Positions 9,932-17,239 of a stretch of 64,000 nucleotides of DNA are shown in pieces. Origin of the DNA: Nocardiopsis prasina DSM 43845 (GTDB lineage Bacteria; Actinomycetota; Actinomycetes; Streptosporangiales; Streptosporangiaceae); the NCBI RefSeq assembly GCF_000341265.1, contig NZ_ANAE01000164.1, positions 1 through 64,000 on the forward strand, written 5' to 3'. Made by a program: the position numbers and the translations under genes. Below the pieces are notes generated by a model, which searched no databases, had not been told where the DNA came from, and saw nothing but the letters and a program-made list of their open reading frames with translations. Positions within the stretch are counted from its first letter, which is position 1, and the number at the start of each line of letters is the position of its first letter.

Positions 9932-10318
9932 GTGTTCTTCATCCCCCTCGTGCTGTGGGCCCGACAGCGCATGCGCCACTTCCCCGGCGCGGTCCGCGCC
10001 AGCGTGGCCGTCGGGGGTACCGGCGTGTTCACCATGATGCTGCTCCTGGGCACCTCCTACGGCGTGCAGCCACCGCCGGGCGAGGACGGACGCGTGCGCT
10101 GCTCCCCGGTCGTGTGGGTGGGCCCGGCCCTGTGGGACGACCACCGCGACTGGGGCGAGGACCTGGAGCAGATGATCCGTCAGGAGTGGGTGGACTCCTC
10201 CTGCTCGGAGCAGCAGAAGCGCCGCGCCGTCCTGTCGTTGGCGCTGGCCCTGCCCTCCACGCTGTGCTTCGCCTACGCGGTCGTGAAGCTTCCCCGCGCC
10301 AAGGACGGAGACTCTTAA
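9932..10318 (+). CDS. Hypothetical membrane protein
   Basis: A 128-aa protein that I cannot assign to a family. It appears to have two membrane segments, one near residues 19-42 (AVRASVAVGGTGVFTMMLLL) and one near the C-terminus (VLSLALALPSTLCFAYAVV). Between them is a polar loop with two cysteines and a Trp/Asp-rich stretch, probably extracytoplasmic. The start is GTG 9932; no strong ribosome-binding site is evident. It stands alone between smc and the palindromic element. Confidence 0.55.
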   Translation: MFFIPLVLWARQRMRHFPGAVRASVAVGGTGVFTMMLLLGTSYGVQPPPGEDGRVRCSPVVWVGPALWDDHRDWGEDLEQMIRQEWVDSSCSEQQKRRAVLSLALALPSTLCFAYAVVKLPRAKDGDS

Positions 10319-10349
10319 CCGGGCCTACAGGCTTCTGGCTGGGGTTGGG

Positions 10350-11553
10350 CGCCGTTGGTCGCTCTACGGGTGGGGGTTGCTGCGGGTAGGTGGGTTCTGC
10401 GGTTGGGGTTGCTGTCCCGCGAGGGTTCTACGGCTTGGGTTGCTGTGGCGCGGCCTTTCTACGGCCAACCCGTTTTTCCCATGAGCTAAAGGCGGTCGGG
10501 TGCGGGTTCAACCGTACCCCTTGGGGTTTCTCGGTCTATTCAGGGCGGGGTGGGTGGATGGTGCTGTGCCCGCACCGCACTTGGCGGATGAGTAGAGCGG
10601 TGCACGTCTGGTAGTTCAGGGCCAAGTACGGACACGGGCCACCCCCCAGGACTACTGATGTGTTCTAGAGATGCGTGTCCCCACCTCTGGCGAAAACCCC
10701 TGCCGTCTGAGCGCCGACCACCGCACTCCGGCCAACCCGCACCTCCGAGCGAAGCGCGTACCTGTACCTCTGTACCCCGCTGTGTCTGAGGGGGTTGGCG
10801 CCGTGCGGGTTCAACCAGCGGTCTCCGAGCTTCAAGCACACCCCCTGGGGCTGAGGCAGCTGCACACCTGCACGCGCACACCCCCTGGGGTTGAGGGGGT
10901 TGGTGCCGTGCGGGTTACTACAGCTGGGGGCACTCAGTGGGGGTGCTTCGGGGGTCAGCCCCCTGGTCTCCAGCACCATGAACGCTTGAACCCACGCGGT
11001 GCGCAGATCCCTCAGCGCCAAGGGGTTTGTCTGAACCTCCGCCCCGGGTGGTTGAACGTGCACGGTGCGCAGATCCCCCAGCGCCAAGGGGGTTTGTCTG
11101 AACCTCATCACGCGCTGTAGTGACCCGCACGGCGCAACGCACCTCAGACACAGCGGGGTACAAACGTGCACCTGTGTGCTTGGTTCAGTGGTGCGGGTTG
11201 GCCGTAGAGCGGCAAGCGGTGCCCGGACGGAAGGGGTTTTTACCAGTCCGGGGGACACGCATCTCTAGAACACACCAGTAGTCCTGGGGGGTGGCCCGTG
11301 TCCGTACTTGGCCCTGAACTACCAGACGTGCACCGCTCTACTCATCCGCCAAGTGCGGTGCGGGCACAGCACCATCCACCCACCCCGCCCTGAATAGACC
11401 GAGAAACCCCAAGGGGTACGGTTGAACCCGCACCCGACCGCCTTTAGCTCATGGGAAAAGCGGGTTGGCCGTAGAGGTTCCCCGCTACAGCAACCCAAGC
11501 CGCAGAACCCCACCTACCCGCAGCAACCCCCACTCGTAGAGCGGTCAACGGCG
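10350..11553. repeat. 1.2-kb imperfect palindromic non-coding element
   Basis: Two arms, about 10350-10682 and 11249-11553, are near-identical in inverted orientation: for example, the 74-aa frame read rightward from 10390 and the 64-aa frame read leftward from 11513 share a long run of identical residues. One arm has an insertion of about 20 nt. The inner part (10683-11248) is also inverted but more diverged: ACCCCGCTGTGTCTGAGG near 10775 has its reverse complement near 11142. Each inner half contains two tandem copies of a roughly 40-65-nt unit (right side: 10999-11039 and 11065-11106; left side around 10826-10915). The centre is near 10950. No convincing coding sequence, transposase or target-site duplication is seen. 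Confidence 0.85.
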
Positions 11554-11780
11554 TCCGGCCACAACCGGTTGCGGAACGGTGTGGCCGTGAGTGCCGGGTG
11601 GGCGGCAGAAAGAGCAGAGATGTTTGTGGCGAGTGTGGGTGAATTGTCTGTTTCTCAACACCGTGCAGATGTGATGCCTTGCTGCTGACAAACGTGCAGT
11701 TCAAAGAGACTGCTCCCCGCGCACGGATGACCGGGGCCCGGGGCGAAGTCGCCGCCGGGCCTCGGTCTTCTCTTGGTGGC
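11554..11780. other. Intergenic region right of the palindrome
   Basis: About 230 nt, less GC-rich around 11600-11710, lying downstream of the leftward operon that ends at 11781. No gene recognised. Confidence 0.35.
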
Positions 11781-12275
11781 TTAGGTCAGGGTGCCGATGT
11801 TGTGGGTGAGAGTCTGCCCCAGGATCTCCAGGGTGGTCAGGCCCAGGAGGAGCGCGGAGCTCAGAGCGGCGGCGGGCCATCCCCACCACCGGCGGGGCGC
11901 GCGGTGGCGGCCTCGGGGGAGGGCTGCTTTCGGCTCGGCCCGGGGCGTGGCGGCCTCCCGTGCCTTCCGTTCGCGCTGTTGGCGGGCGACGTGCACCCAG
12001 TGCGGGAGGGGGCCGCGTTCGAGCATGTACGCCACCCGGGGATTGCCCTGCATCTGGCGCAGGAGGCGTTCTTGACGGGCCTGGTGTGACTCGGGCCAGG
12101 GCATCTCCGCGCGAGGCCTTTCGATCTGGGCCGACTGCGCCAGAGGTGACGCTGCCGGACTCGGAACAACTCGGGACAGCATGGTCTGCTGTGGGCGGGT
12201 CGGGCGGGGGAAGCGGTGGCCTCGGGGTGCAGCTAGGACGGACCGCACCCCCGGGCTGAGCTGGTGACCGGTCAT
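11781..12275 (-). CDS. Hypothetical protein with C-terminal membrane anchor
   Basis: A 164-aa protein of unknown function. The N-terminal two thirds are polar and rich in Arg, Gln and Pro; a hydrophobic helix near the C-terminus (AAALSSALLLGLTTLEIL) would anchor it in the membrane with the bulk in the cytoplasm. The ATG at 12275 overlaps the stop of the upstream ATPase gene by 4 nt (ATGA), so it is translationally coupled to it, and this choice of start is preferred over longer frames that run back into that gene. Context suggests a partner of the ATPase-type regulator. Confidence 0.6.
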   Translation of the reverse strand: MTGHQLSPGVRSVLAAPRGHRFPRPTRPQQTMLSRVVPSPAASPLAQSAQIERPRAEMPWPESHQARQERLLRQMQGNPRVAYMLERGPLPHWVHVARQQRERKAREAATPRAEPKAALPRGRHRAPRRWWGWPAAALSSALLLGLTTLEILGQTLTHNIGTLT

Positions 12276-12811
12276 CGGGCACACCTGCCAGCGACCAGGG
12301 CGGGGTGGGTGAACTCGGCCCAGATGACGGTGCCGAGCCCGGCGCAGAAGGGGAAGTCCAGCACGGGCCGGAATCCCCATCGGGTGGCGAGGTGGTCGAG
12401 TAGAAGCAGGCCGCGTCCGCGTTCAGCGCGCTCGTGTTGCTGCCTGGTGCGCCTGCGCGGGACCTTCGGGACGGTGTCCGTGGTGTTGGTGCGGGTGCCG
12501 TCGTCGATGATCGAGATCCGCACCGTCCCCGGCCGGGGCAGGTCCAGGGTGCGGACCACTCGTCCGTCGGGGTCTTCTCCGGAGCGGGAGTGTTCGCAGG
12601 CGTTGGCGAACATCTCGCTCAGACACAACACCATGTCTTCCCGCGCCTCGACCGGCAGGTTGGTCATGCGGTCGAGGTCGCAGGTGAGGTCGGTGCGGAC
12701 CTGGCTGGTCTGGGAGAGCTGACCGGGGTAGACGCGGCACTCCCACCGGAGCTCGTCACTGGGTGGGCTGTTCGTGTGGTTGAGGGCAGGCGCGTGCGGC
12801 ACAATGGGCAT
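12272..12811 (-). CDS. GHKL/RsbW-like ATP-binding regulatory protein (1)
   Basis: A 179-aa protein of the anti-sigma-factor kinase-like HATPase fold common in actinomycetes. The N-box-like segment SEMFANACEHS and the G-box-like GRGLLLLDHLATRWG are visible, with IIDDG between them, consistent with ATP binding. There is no DNA-binding domain. The start ATG 12811 (MPIVPHAPALNH) is chosen because the region upstream lacks conservation signals; a longer frame extends to 12922. It is coupled by a 4-nt overlap to the membrane-anchored gene downstream. Family members often act as anti-sigma or partner-switch proteins; the target here is unknown. Confidence 0.75.
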   Translation of the reverse strand: MPIVPHAPALNHTNSPPSDELRWECRVYPGQLSQTSQVRTDLTCDLDRMTNLPVEAREDMVLCLSEMFANACEHSRSGEDPDGRVVRTLDLPRPGTVRISIIDDGTRTNTTDTVPKVPRRRTRQQHERAERGRGLLLLDHLATRWGFRPVLDFPFCAGLGTVIWAEFTHPALVAGRCAR

Positions 12812-12911
12812 GTCGGCAATCTCTTCTCTTGAACGGGTGGTGCTTGTCGGCCTGCTCTGGGGGTGTTGGTGCACCCGCCAGAGCTTTTTCATGGAAGGGC
12901 TTCGGGGGCTC

Positions 12912-13430
12912 TCAGGCAGCACCCGGGGGTTCGGGGTCGCGCTTGTGGACGCCCAGGTGGCGGTGAGCGAGCAGCCTGAGGAGTTCGGTGCGGTTGGGTG
13001 CGGTGATGCGCTCGTAGGGGTCGCCGTCGCCGGTCCAGCCCAGGGGGCGGCGGGCCACGAAAGTCTCGTGGGGAACCTGGCCCTCCACGGTCATGTTCCA
13101 GTGCTTGTGCAGCAGGGTGCAGAGGACGTGTTCGGGGACCGGGAGCCCGGGATTGGAGTCCTTGTGTTTCGGGACGGTGCGCGCTACGGGCCGGTTGCCG
13201 GGTATCCGTGTGGGTGCGGGGTGGTCGTGGATGGCCTGGTCGATCAACCGGACCGCCAGTTCCCCATCGCTCTCCTCCCGCGCGATGCGTAGGGCTTCCA
13301 GGACCAGGGGGATGCGGTTGCGCAGGGTGTGGTTGTGCCACACGTCCACCTGCGCCGGGGTCAGGTGGCATGGAGCGGTCAGGGCGTCTTCGGCCACGGC
13401 CAACAGGTCCCGGGTGTCGATGTCCAACAT
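12912..13430 (-). CDS. Hypothetical protein in ATPase cassette
   Basis: A 172-aa soluble protein that I do not recognise. It is largely helical by composition, starts MLDIDTRDLLAVAEDAL, and has a conserved-looking central block HVLCTLLHKHWNMTVEG and LGWTGDGDPYERI. The ATG at 13430 shares one base with the stop of the upstream ATPase gene (TGATG), so the two are translationally coupled. It likely works with the ATPase proteins on either side. Confidence 0.6.
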   Translation of the reverse strand: MLDIDTRDLLAVAEDALTAPCHLTPAQVDVWHNHTLRNRIPLVLEALRIAREESDGELAVRLIDQAIHDHPAPTRIPGNRPVARTVPKHKDSNPGLPVPEHVLCTLLHKHWNMTVEGQVPHETFVARRPLGWTGDGDPYERITAPNRTELLRLLAHRHLGVHKRDPEPPGAA

Positions 13431-13993
13431 CACTGTGCTCCCTCGATCTGGGTCCATGGGTTGTGGGTGAGGTCGTAGGACAGGTGGAACCAGACCTGTC
13501 GGAACTTCGGGTTGCCGTTATCTCCCCATCGGTCCGCCAGCGCGTTGACCAGACCGAGGCCTCGGCCGCTGCCCGGACCCGCGTCGGGGGCCAGGGTGGC
13601 GAGGTCGGTAGCGGTAAGGGGCCCGGGGGTCGTGGGGTGGCGGGTGCCCTGGTCCTGGCAGGTCAGCGTCATGCCGTTCGCGCCTCGGTCGACGGTGAGT
13701 GAGTAGGTCTGGCCGTGTTCGCTGGAGAGCGAGTGGGCGATGGCGTTGTTGGCCAGCTCAGATCCGAGCAGCGTGAACAGGTATCGGTAGTCGGTGGAGC
13801 GTTCGGCGGCGCTGGTGTCCAGGAACGCGCGGACCAGGGGCATGAGGCCGGGGAGTCCGGCGAAGGAGTACTTGCGCTTACGGAACGGGGTGTCCACGGT
13901 GCGGAAGAAGTAGTGGGCGTGGAACGGCTTGATGAAGCTCGCCAGAGGGACCGTCGCCTCGCGGGTGGTCAGTTCGGGGGAGAACACGCTCAC
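13430..13993 (-). CDS. GHKL/RsbW-like ATP-binding regulatory protein (2)
   Basis: A 187-aa HATPase-fold protein, second of three in this cassette. The N-box-like GSELANNAIAHS, a DxG-type CQDQGT and the glycine-rich GSGRGLGLVNALADRWG are clear. The start is taken as GTG 13993 (VSVFSPELTTREATV); a longer frame to 14143 has Pro/His-rich sequence unlike the family. It is coupled to the unknown protein at 12912. The role is probably regulatory, by binding a sigma factor or another regulator; no kinase target is visible. Confidence 0.72.
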   Translation of the reverse strand: MSVFSPELTTREATVPLASFIKPFHAHYFFRTVDTPFRKRKYSFAGLPGLMPLVRAFLDTSAAERSTDYRYLFTLLGSELANNAIAHSLSSEHGQTYSLTVDRGANGMTLTCQDQGTRHPTTPGPLTATDLATLAPDAGPGSGRGLGLVNALADRWGDNGNPKFRQVWFHLSYDLTHNPWTQIEGAQ

Positions 13994-14286
13994 GTGGCCA
14001 CCGCCAACCGTCGAAGCCCGGACAGGACGGCTCCCAGGACCTGCAAGGGGATGGAGTCGATCGGCCTCCTGGGCGAGGGGATCAACGGACCACGAGAACC
14101 GGCAGTGGTGCAGCGGGGGTTGGTGAGTACTCGGGTGAACCACCCAGGTCGAGGCGGCAGGCGGTCAGCGCTCATATTCGTCCAGTTCTCTTGAGAGTGG
14201 TTGGTGATGCACGGGTGTGAAGGGTGGGCGTCCCACCGGGAAATGCGGTTCGACTCCCGTGTGTGGCGGGAGGTGAGGGTGGTGGG

Positions 14287-14766
14287 TCAGCTGAGGTCGA
14301 GGACAACCTCGACGGTGGTCTGCTGGATGCGGTGGCCGTCCCATGTCCAGGAGGGGTTCCAGGAGAGGGCGAGGCGGTTGAGGACCGCCAGGCCGGAGGC
14401 GCTTTCTCGGGAGTTGAGCTGCGGGTACTGCGGCCGGACGGTGTCTCGCGGTCCTTGATCCGTGACGTAGAGGTGGGGGAGTAGCGGTCGGGACTGGTCC
14501 AGGACCACTCGGACGGTTCCGCCGGGCAGGCCCGACCGGGAGTGCTGGTGGGAGTTGGTGACGAGGATGCGTGTGATGCGGGCCAGCCGGGTCCCCTGAA
14601 CGGGAAGCATGTTCCGACACCAGGCGGAAAGGGCTCGGTACTCGCGAGTGGGTGCGAGCAGGATTCCGTGACGTGCTGGCTCAGAGAATCGGAGCGCACG
14701 GGGATAACGCCCGAAATGGGTGTTTGTTGTCCTGGAGTGGTTCTGGATAGCCCGCATCTGTCTCAC
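14287..14766 (-). CDS. GHKL/RsbW-like ATP-binding regulatory protein (3)
   Basis: A 159-aa HATPase-fold protein, third in the cassette and the most divergent. It has TRILVTNSHQHS as N-box, VTDQGP as the D-box and SGLAVLNRLALSW as a G-box that lacks the double glycine of the other two, so ATP binding may be weaker. The start is GTG 14766 or ATG 14757. It is transcribed away from the XRE regulator gene at 14974, sharing a roughly 200-nt AT-richer promoter region, which suggests joint control. Confidence 0.68.
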   Translation of the reverse strand: MRQMRAIQNHSRTTNTHFGRYPRALRFSEPARHGILLAPTREYRALSAWCRNMLPVQGTRLARITRILVTNSHQHSRSGLPGGTVRVVLDQSRPLLPHLYVTDQGPRDTVRPQYPQLNSRESASGLAVLNRLALSWNPSWTWDGHRIQQTTVEVVLDLS

Positions 14767-14973
14767 CTCGGGTACTTCGGGGTGGGTCTTGGGCCCGGGT
14801 GGTCGCTCTCGACGTTGGCCACCGGGGCTTTTCTAGACTCTTGAGTCTCACGCTGGGGGTGTGCGTGGTTGCTGAGAGCAAGACTGCGGGTCCCAAGGCT
14901 TGGTCTCAAAGTCTTCGAGGTGATCTCGGAAACAATCGGTCCTTGGTGAGGCTGGTTTGATAAATTGTGTTGT

Positions 14974-15774
14974 ATGAATGCCCCCCAGGATCAAAAGATA
15001 AGTACGCCGTTCCAATCCTGCCTGGTCACGCTGCGCCTACTGACTCCGCTGGGGCAGGGCGATCTGGGTATTGAAAGCAAAACGTCCAAAGCCAGTGTCA
15101 ATCGGTGGGAACGAGGCAGTGGGCTTCCAAAACGGGACAATGTGGAACTTTTGGGTGCGACGCTCGAGAAGTACGGTGTCGAGAACGCAACCAAGAAGCT
15201 GTTGATGGCCCACAGGCAAACCATCGACGGCACGGGTCTCCCCGAATGGGCCCGCAACCTCAAATCCATAGAGCCAGGTGCACGTCATCTCATGGTGGTC
15301 ACACCTGCGATGGTCCCTGGCTACCTACAGTGCCCAGAGCTCGCGCGACTCCTCTTTAAGAACGCTCAACGGCTGGCAACTGACGACGAGCTGGATCAGC
15401 TCGTCTCTCTTCGTACGAACCGGCTCATGGAACTGCCCGACTTGCAGGTGGTCGCTGTCTTCCCCGCCTCGGCAGTGCGGGCGCTCCCCGGCGAGCTTCC
15501 AGCGGTACAGGCTGCCTATCTCATCGAGTGGGTCAACTCCGGACGTGTCTCGGTGCACCTGGTTCCTGAGGAGACACTGTTGCTTGGCCCCACGAGCCCG
15601 GTGATGCTCTTCCGTATGCAGGGTGGCGAACTGGCGGTCGTGACCGATCATGCGGACGGTAACGTGACCCTTGAGGATCACACTCACGAACGGCTGGAGG
15701 CCCAGGCCACAAACGCGCTGGCCGCGTCTCTGCCGCTCTCTCACTCGCTCGAAGCTCTGAGGACCATGACATGA
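14974..15774 (+). CDS. XRE-family regulator with DUF5753 domain
   Basis: A 266-aa transcriptional regulator of the WhiJ/Scr1 type. Residues about 10-60 form a helix-turn-helix (TSKASVNRWERGSGLPK includes the recognition helix), and the rest is a DUF5753 domain (VTPAMVPGYLQCPELARLL ... EWVNSGRVSVHLVPEE). The ATG at 14974 is preferred over an in-frame TTG at 14965. It overlaps the DUF397 gene by 4 nt, the standard arrangement for these pairs, in which the DUF397 protein is thought to modulate the regulator. The GC content is lower than in the housekeeping genes, which fits a horizontally mobile cassette. Confidence 0.9.
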   Translation: MNAPQDQKISTPFQSCLVTLRLLTPLGQGDLGIESKTSKASVNRWERGSGLPKRDNVELLGATLEKYGVENATKKLLMAHRQTIDGTGLPEWARNLKSIEPGARHLMVVTPAMVPGYLQCPELARLLFKNAQRLATDDELDQLVSLRTNRLMELPDLQVVAVFPASAVRALPGELPAVQAAYLIEWVNSGRVSVHLVPEETLLLGPTSPVMLFRMQGGELAVVTDHADGNVTLEDHTHERLEAQATNALAASLPLSHSLEALRTMT

Positions 15775-15950
15775 GCAGTAACAAGGCAGGCGACTGGCAC
15801 AAGTCCAGTTACAGCGCCAACGGAGGTAACTGCGTTGAGGTGGCAGAGGGGCTAGTCACGTACATCCGCGACACCCAGAACCGCGAACTTGGTTATCTGG
15901 AAGCTCAGACTGCGGAGTGGACGGCCTTCCTGAGGGCCATGGTTTCGTAG
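15771..15950 (+). CDS. DUF397 protein (copy 1)
   Basis: A 59-aa DUF397 protein, partner of the XRE/DUF5753 regulator. It shows the family pattern W(H/R)KSSYS...GGNCVEV near the N-terminus and RDTQNRELGYLEAQTAEWTAFL in the C-terminal half. The start ATG 15771 overlaps the regulator stop (ATGA), so the two are translated together. A strong terminator follows at 15962. Confidence 0.92.
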   Translation: MSSNKAGDWHKSSYSANGGNCVEVAEGLVTYIRDTQNRELGYLEAQTAEWTAFLRAMVS

Positions 15951-15961
15951 CCGTAAGCGCG

Positions 15962-15999
15962 ACCGGACCCCGCCAGTGATGTTGGCGGGGTCCGGTTTA
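15962..15999 (+). terminator. Intrinsic terminator after XRE-DUF397 pair
   Basis: A perfect 14-bp stem (ACCGGACCCCGCCA with its complement) with a 7-nt loop, followed by TTAT, begins 11 nt after the DUF397 stop. This is one of the clearest terminators in the window. Confidence 0.85.
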
Positions 16000-16099
16000 T
16001 GTTGTGCCTGTTCAGGCTACCTGTCGAGGAGAAACAACTCCAGGACCAAAGACCCGAGGTCCTCATGCGTAACAATGGCACCGGCAGCACCTCTGGGGC

Positions 16100-16243
16100 G
16101 TGACGCTCGACTACCTGCGGAAAAGCCTTCTTCTGGAGAGATCCCGAGAGGATGAGATCGTGGATGTGGCGTTCGAGATGTTGAAGCTGTTGGGTGAGAT
16201 GAAGTCCGGAGGTCGATCTCGGACGCAACACCGATCCTGCTGA
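16100..16243 (+). CDS. Possible small ORF, amphipathic helix
   Basis: A 47-codon frame beginning GTG 16100 with the sequence VTLDYLRKSLLLERSREDEI and continuing into a Leu/Glu/Lys-rich helix. It has no match that I recognise and only a weak ribosome-binding site. The charge and hydrophobic pattern is protein-like, but it could equally be a remnant. It lies between two DUF397 copies, in a 315-nt stretch otherwise holding only the terminator at 15962. Confidence 0.25.
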   Translation: MTLDYLRKSLLLERSREDEIVDVAFEMLKLLGEMKSGGRSRTQHRSC

Positions 16244-16265
16244 GGAAGAAAGAGGAGGAATTCCG

Positions 16266-16438
16266 ATGACGGACTGGCGCAAGTCTTCGTACAGCAACGG
16301 CACTGGTGGCAACTGTGTGGAAGCCTGTGCGACCGGGCTGGGGGTGCTGCGGTGCGGGATACCCAGCATCGACACCTGGGCAGCCTGCACGTGTCCGCTC
16401 GTGAGTGGGAGGTGTTCGTGGCGGTTGTCCGCCTCTGA
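16266..16438 (+). pseudogene. Frameshifted DUF397 (copy 2)
   Basis: The frame starts well with GGAGG at 16253-16257 and MTDWRKSSYSNGTGGNCVEA, a normal DUF397 N-terminus. After about residue 24 the family sequence continues in another frame as VRDTQHRHLGSLHVSAREWE and ends at a TGA at 16436-16438. Compared with the intact copy at 16505, about two extra bases lie in the G-rich run near 16330-16350. As read, the protein would have an unrelated Cys/Trp-rich tail. A sequencing error in this G-rich run is an alternative to a true mutation. Confidence 0.8.
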
Positions 16439-16504
16439 GGGCACGTGAACCGGCCTTGGCCAGCTTTGGAGTTCCGTACCAAGTGGAAGGGATCGAGGCA
16501 TCAT

Positions 16505-16681
16505 ATGATGATCGATGGTTGGAAGAAGTCCAGCTACAGCAATGGTCAAGGTGGGAACTGTGTGGAGGCTCGCGCCACGGAGCAGGGCGCTGCCGTGCGG
16601 GACACGCAGAACCGCCACCTCGGCCACCTGGACGCGTCCGCTCGTGAGTGGGAGGCGTTCGTGGCGGCCGTGCGCCTCTAG
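16505..16681 (+). CDS. DUF397 protein (copy 3)
   Basis: A 58-aa intact DUF397 protein: W(K)KSSYSNGQGGNCVEAR followed by VRDTQNRHLGHLDASAREWE. It is much closer to the frameshifted copy 2 than to copy 1, indicating a recent tandem duplication. The start is ATG 16505 (or 16508), with GAGG at 16495-16498. It has no adjacent XRE gene of its own and may act with the regulator at 14974 or one elsewhere. Confidence 0.88.
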   Translation: MMIDGWKKSSYSNGQGGNCVEARATEQGAAVRDTQNRHLGHLDASAREWEAFVAAVRL

Positions 16682-16735
16682 GCCGCAGGACACCCGCGTC
16701 GGATCAACCGAGCTCCACGCTCCGCGATCAGTCCA

Positions 16736-17086
16736 CTAACCCTGGTCGAGGCTTCCGATGAACCGGGACGCCTCGTCCTCGGTCATCCCGGTCTCCTGAG
16801 CCACCATCCGAACGGCGTCCGCCACACGGTCCTGTGACACCAGCTCACGCACCCGGTCGGCCAGGCTCCCGTCCGGAGCGGGCGCCCACCGCCCCGCCTC
16901 GATGGCCTCGGAGAGGTTCTTGGCCTCCAGTAGCCCCATCCCGGTGAGTTCCCGAATCCTCTTGATCGCCAGGATCTGGCGGTCGGTCCTCAGGAGACCC
17001 AGCACCTCCTCGTACCCCTCCCGGGTGAACTCCGCGCGTACGGGCTCCGGCTCGGGCTTGCGGAAGCGGTCGAAGAATCCGGCCAT
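16736..17086 (-). CDS. Ribosomal L7/L12 C-terminal-like domain protein
   Basis: A 116-aa cytoplasmic protein. The centre, residues about 25-65 (LGLLRTDRQILAIKRIRELTG ... LLEAKNLSEAIEAG), resembles the C-terminal domain of L7/L12, whose signature has K-x-R-x-x-T-G-L-x-E-A-K. The C-terminal third (ADAVRMVAQETGMTEDEASRFI) looks like a second short helical module. The N-terminus MAGFFDRFRKPEPEP is a short linker. It is not the true L7/L12, which lies in the rplJ-rplL locus. Function unknown; such stand-alone domains occur widely in actinomycetes. Confidence 0.7.
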   Translation of the reverse strand: MAGFFDRFRKPEPEPVRAEFTREGYEEVLGLLRTDRQILAIKRIRELTGMGLLEAKNLSEAIEAGRWAPAPDGSLADRVRELVSQDRVADAVRMVAQETGMTEDEASRFIGSLDQG

Positions 17087-17187
17087 GGGTCGGTGGGTCC
17101 TTTCGGAGCGGGAGACACAGGGCGATCCGTCCAGGTCCCGCAGTGTACGCCCGGCCGGTGACCCGCCCGTGCCCGCACCCACACGCG

Positions 17188-17222
17188 GGCGGGGCCGCCT
17201 CCCAAGGGGAGACGGCCCCGCC
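17188..17222 (-). terminator. Terminator of the S8 protease gene
   Basis: A GC-rich hairpin with a stem of about 16 bp (one mismatch) and a 2-4-nt loop lies 18 nt beyond the protease stop on the minus strand. There is no U-tract. Confidence 0.65.
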
Positions 17223-17239
17223 ACGTTCACCGAGCCGGA

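Noticed and set aside
10390-11513. Short ORFs in the palindrome (74 aa rightward, 64 aa leftward) as paralogous genes
   Set aside because: Similarity follows the DNA inverted repeat, including non-coding parts; no ribosome-binding site and Trp/Cys/Gly-rich composition typical of noise.
10350-11553. Palindrome as a CRISPR array or tRNA cluster
   Set aside because: No regular direct repeat/spacer period and no cas genes; GGGTTCAACC resembles a T-loop but the flanking bases do not pair as a T-arm.
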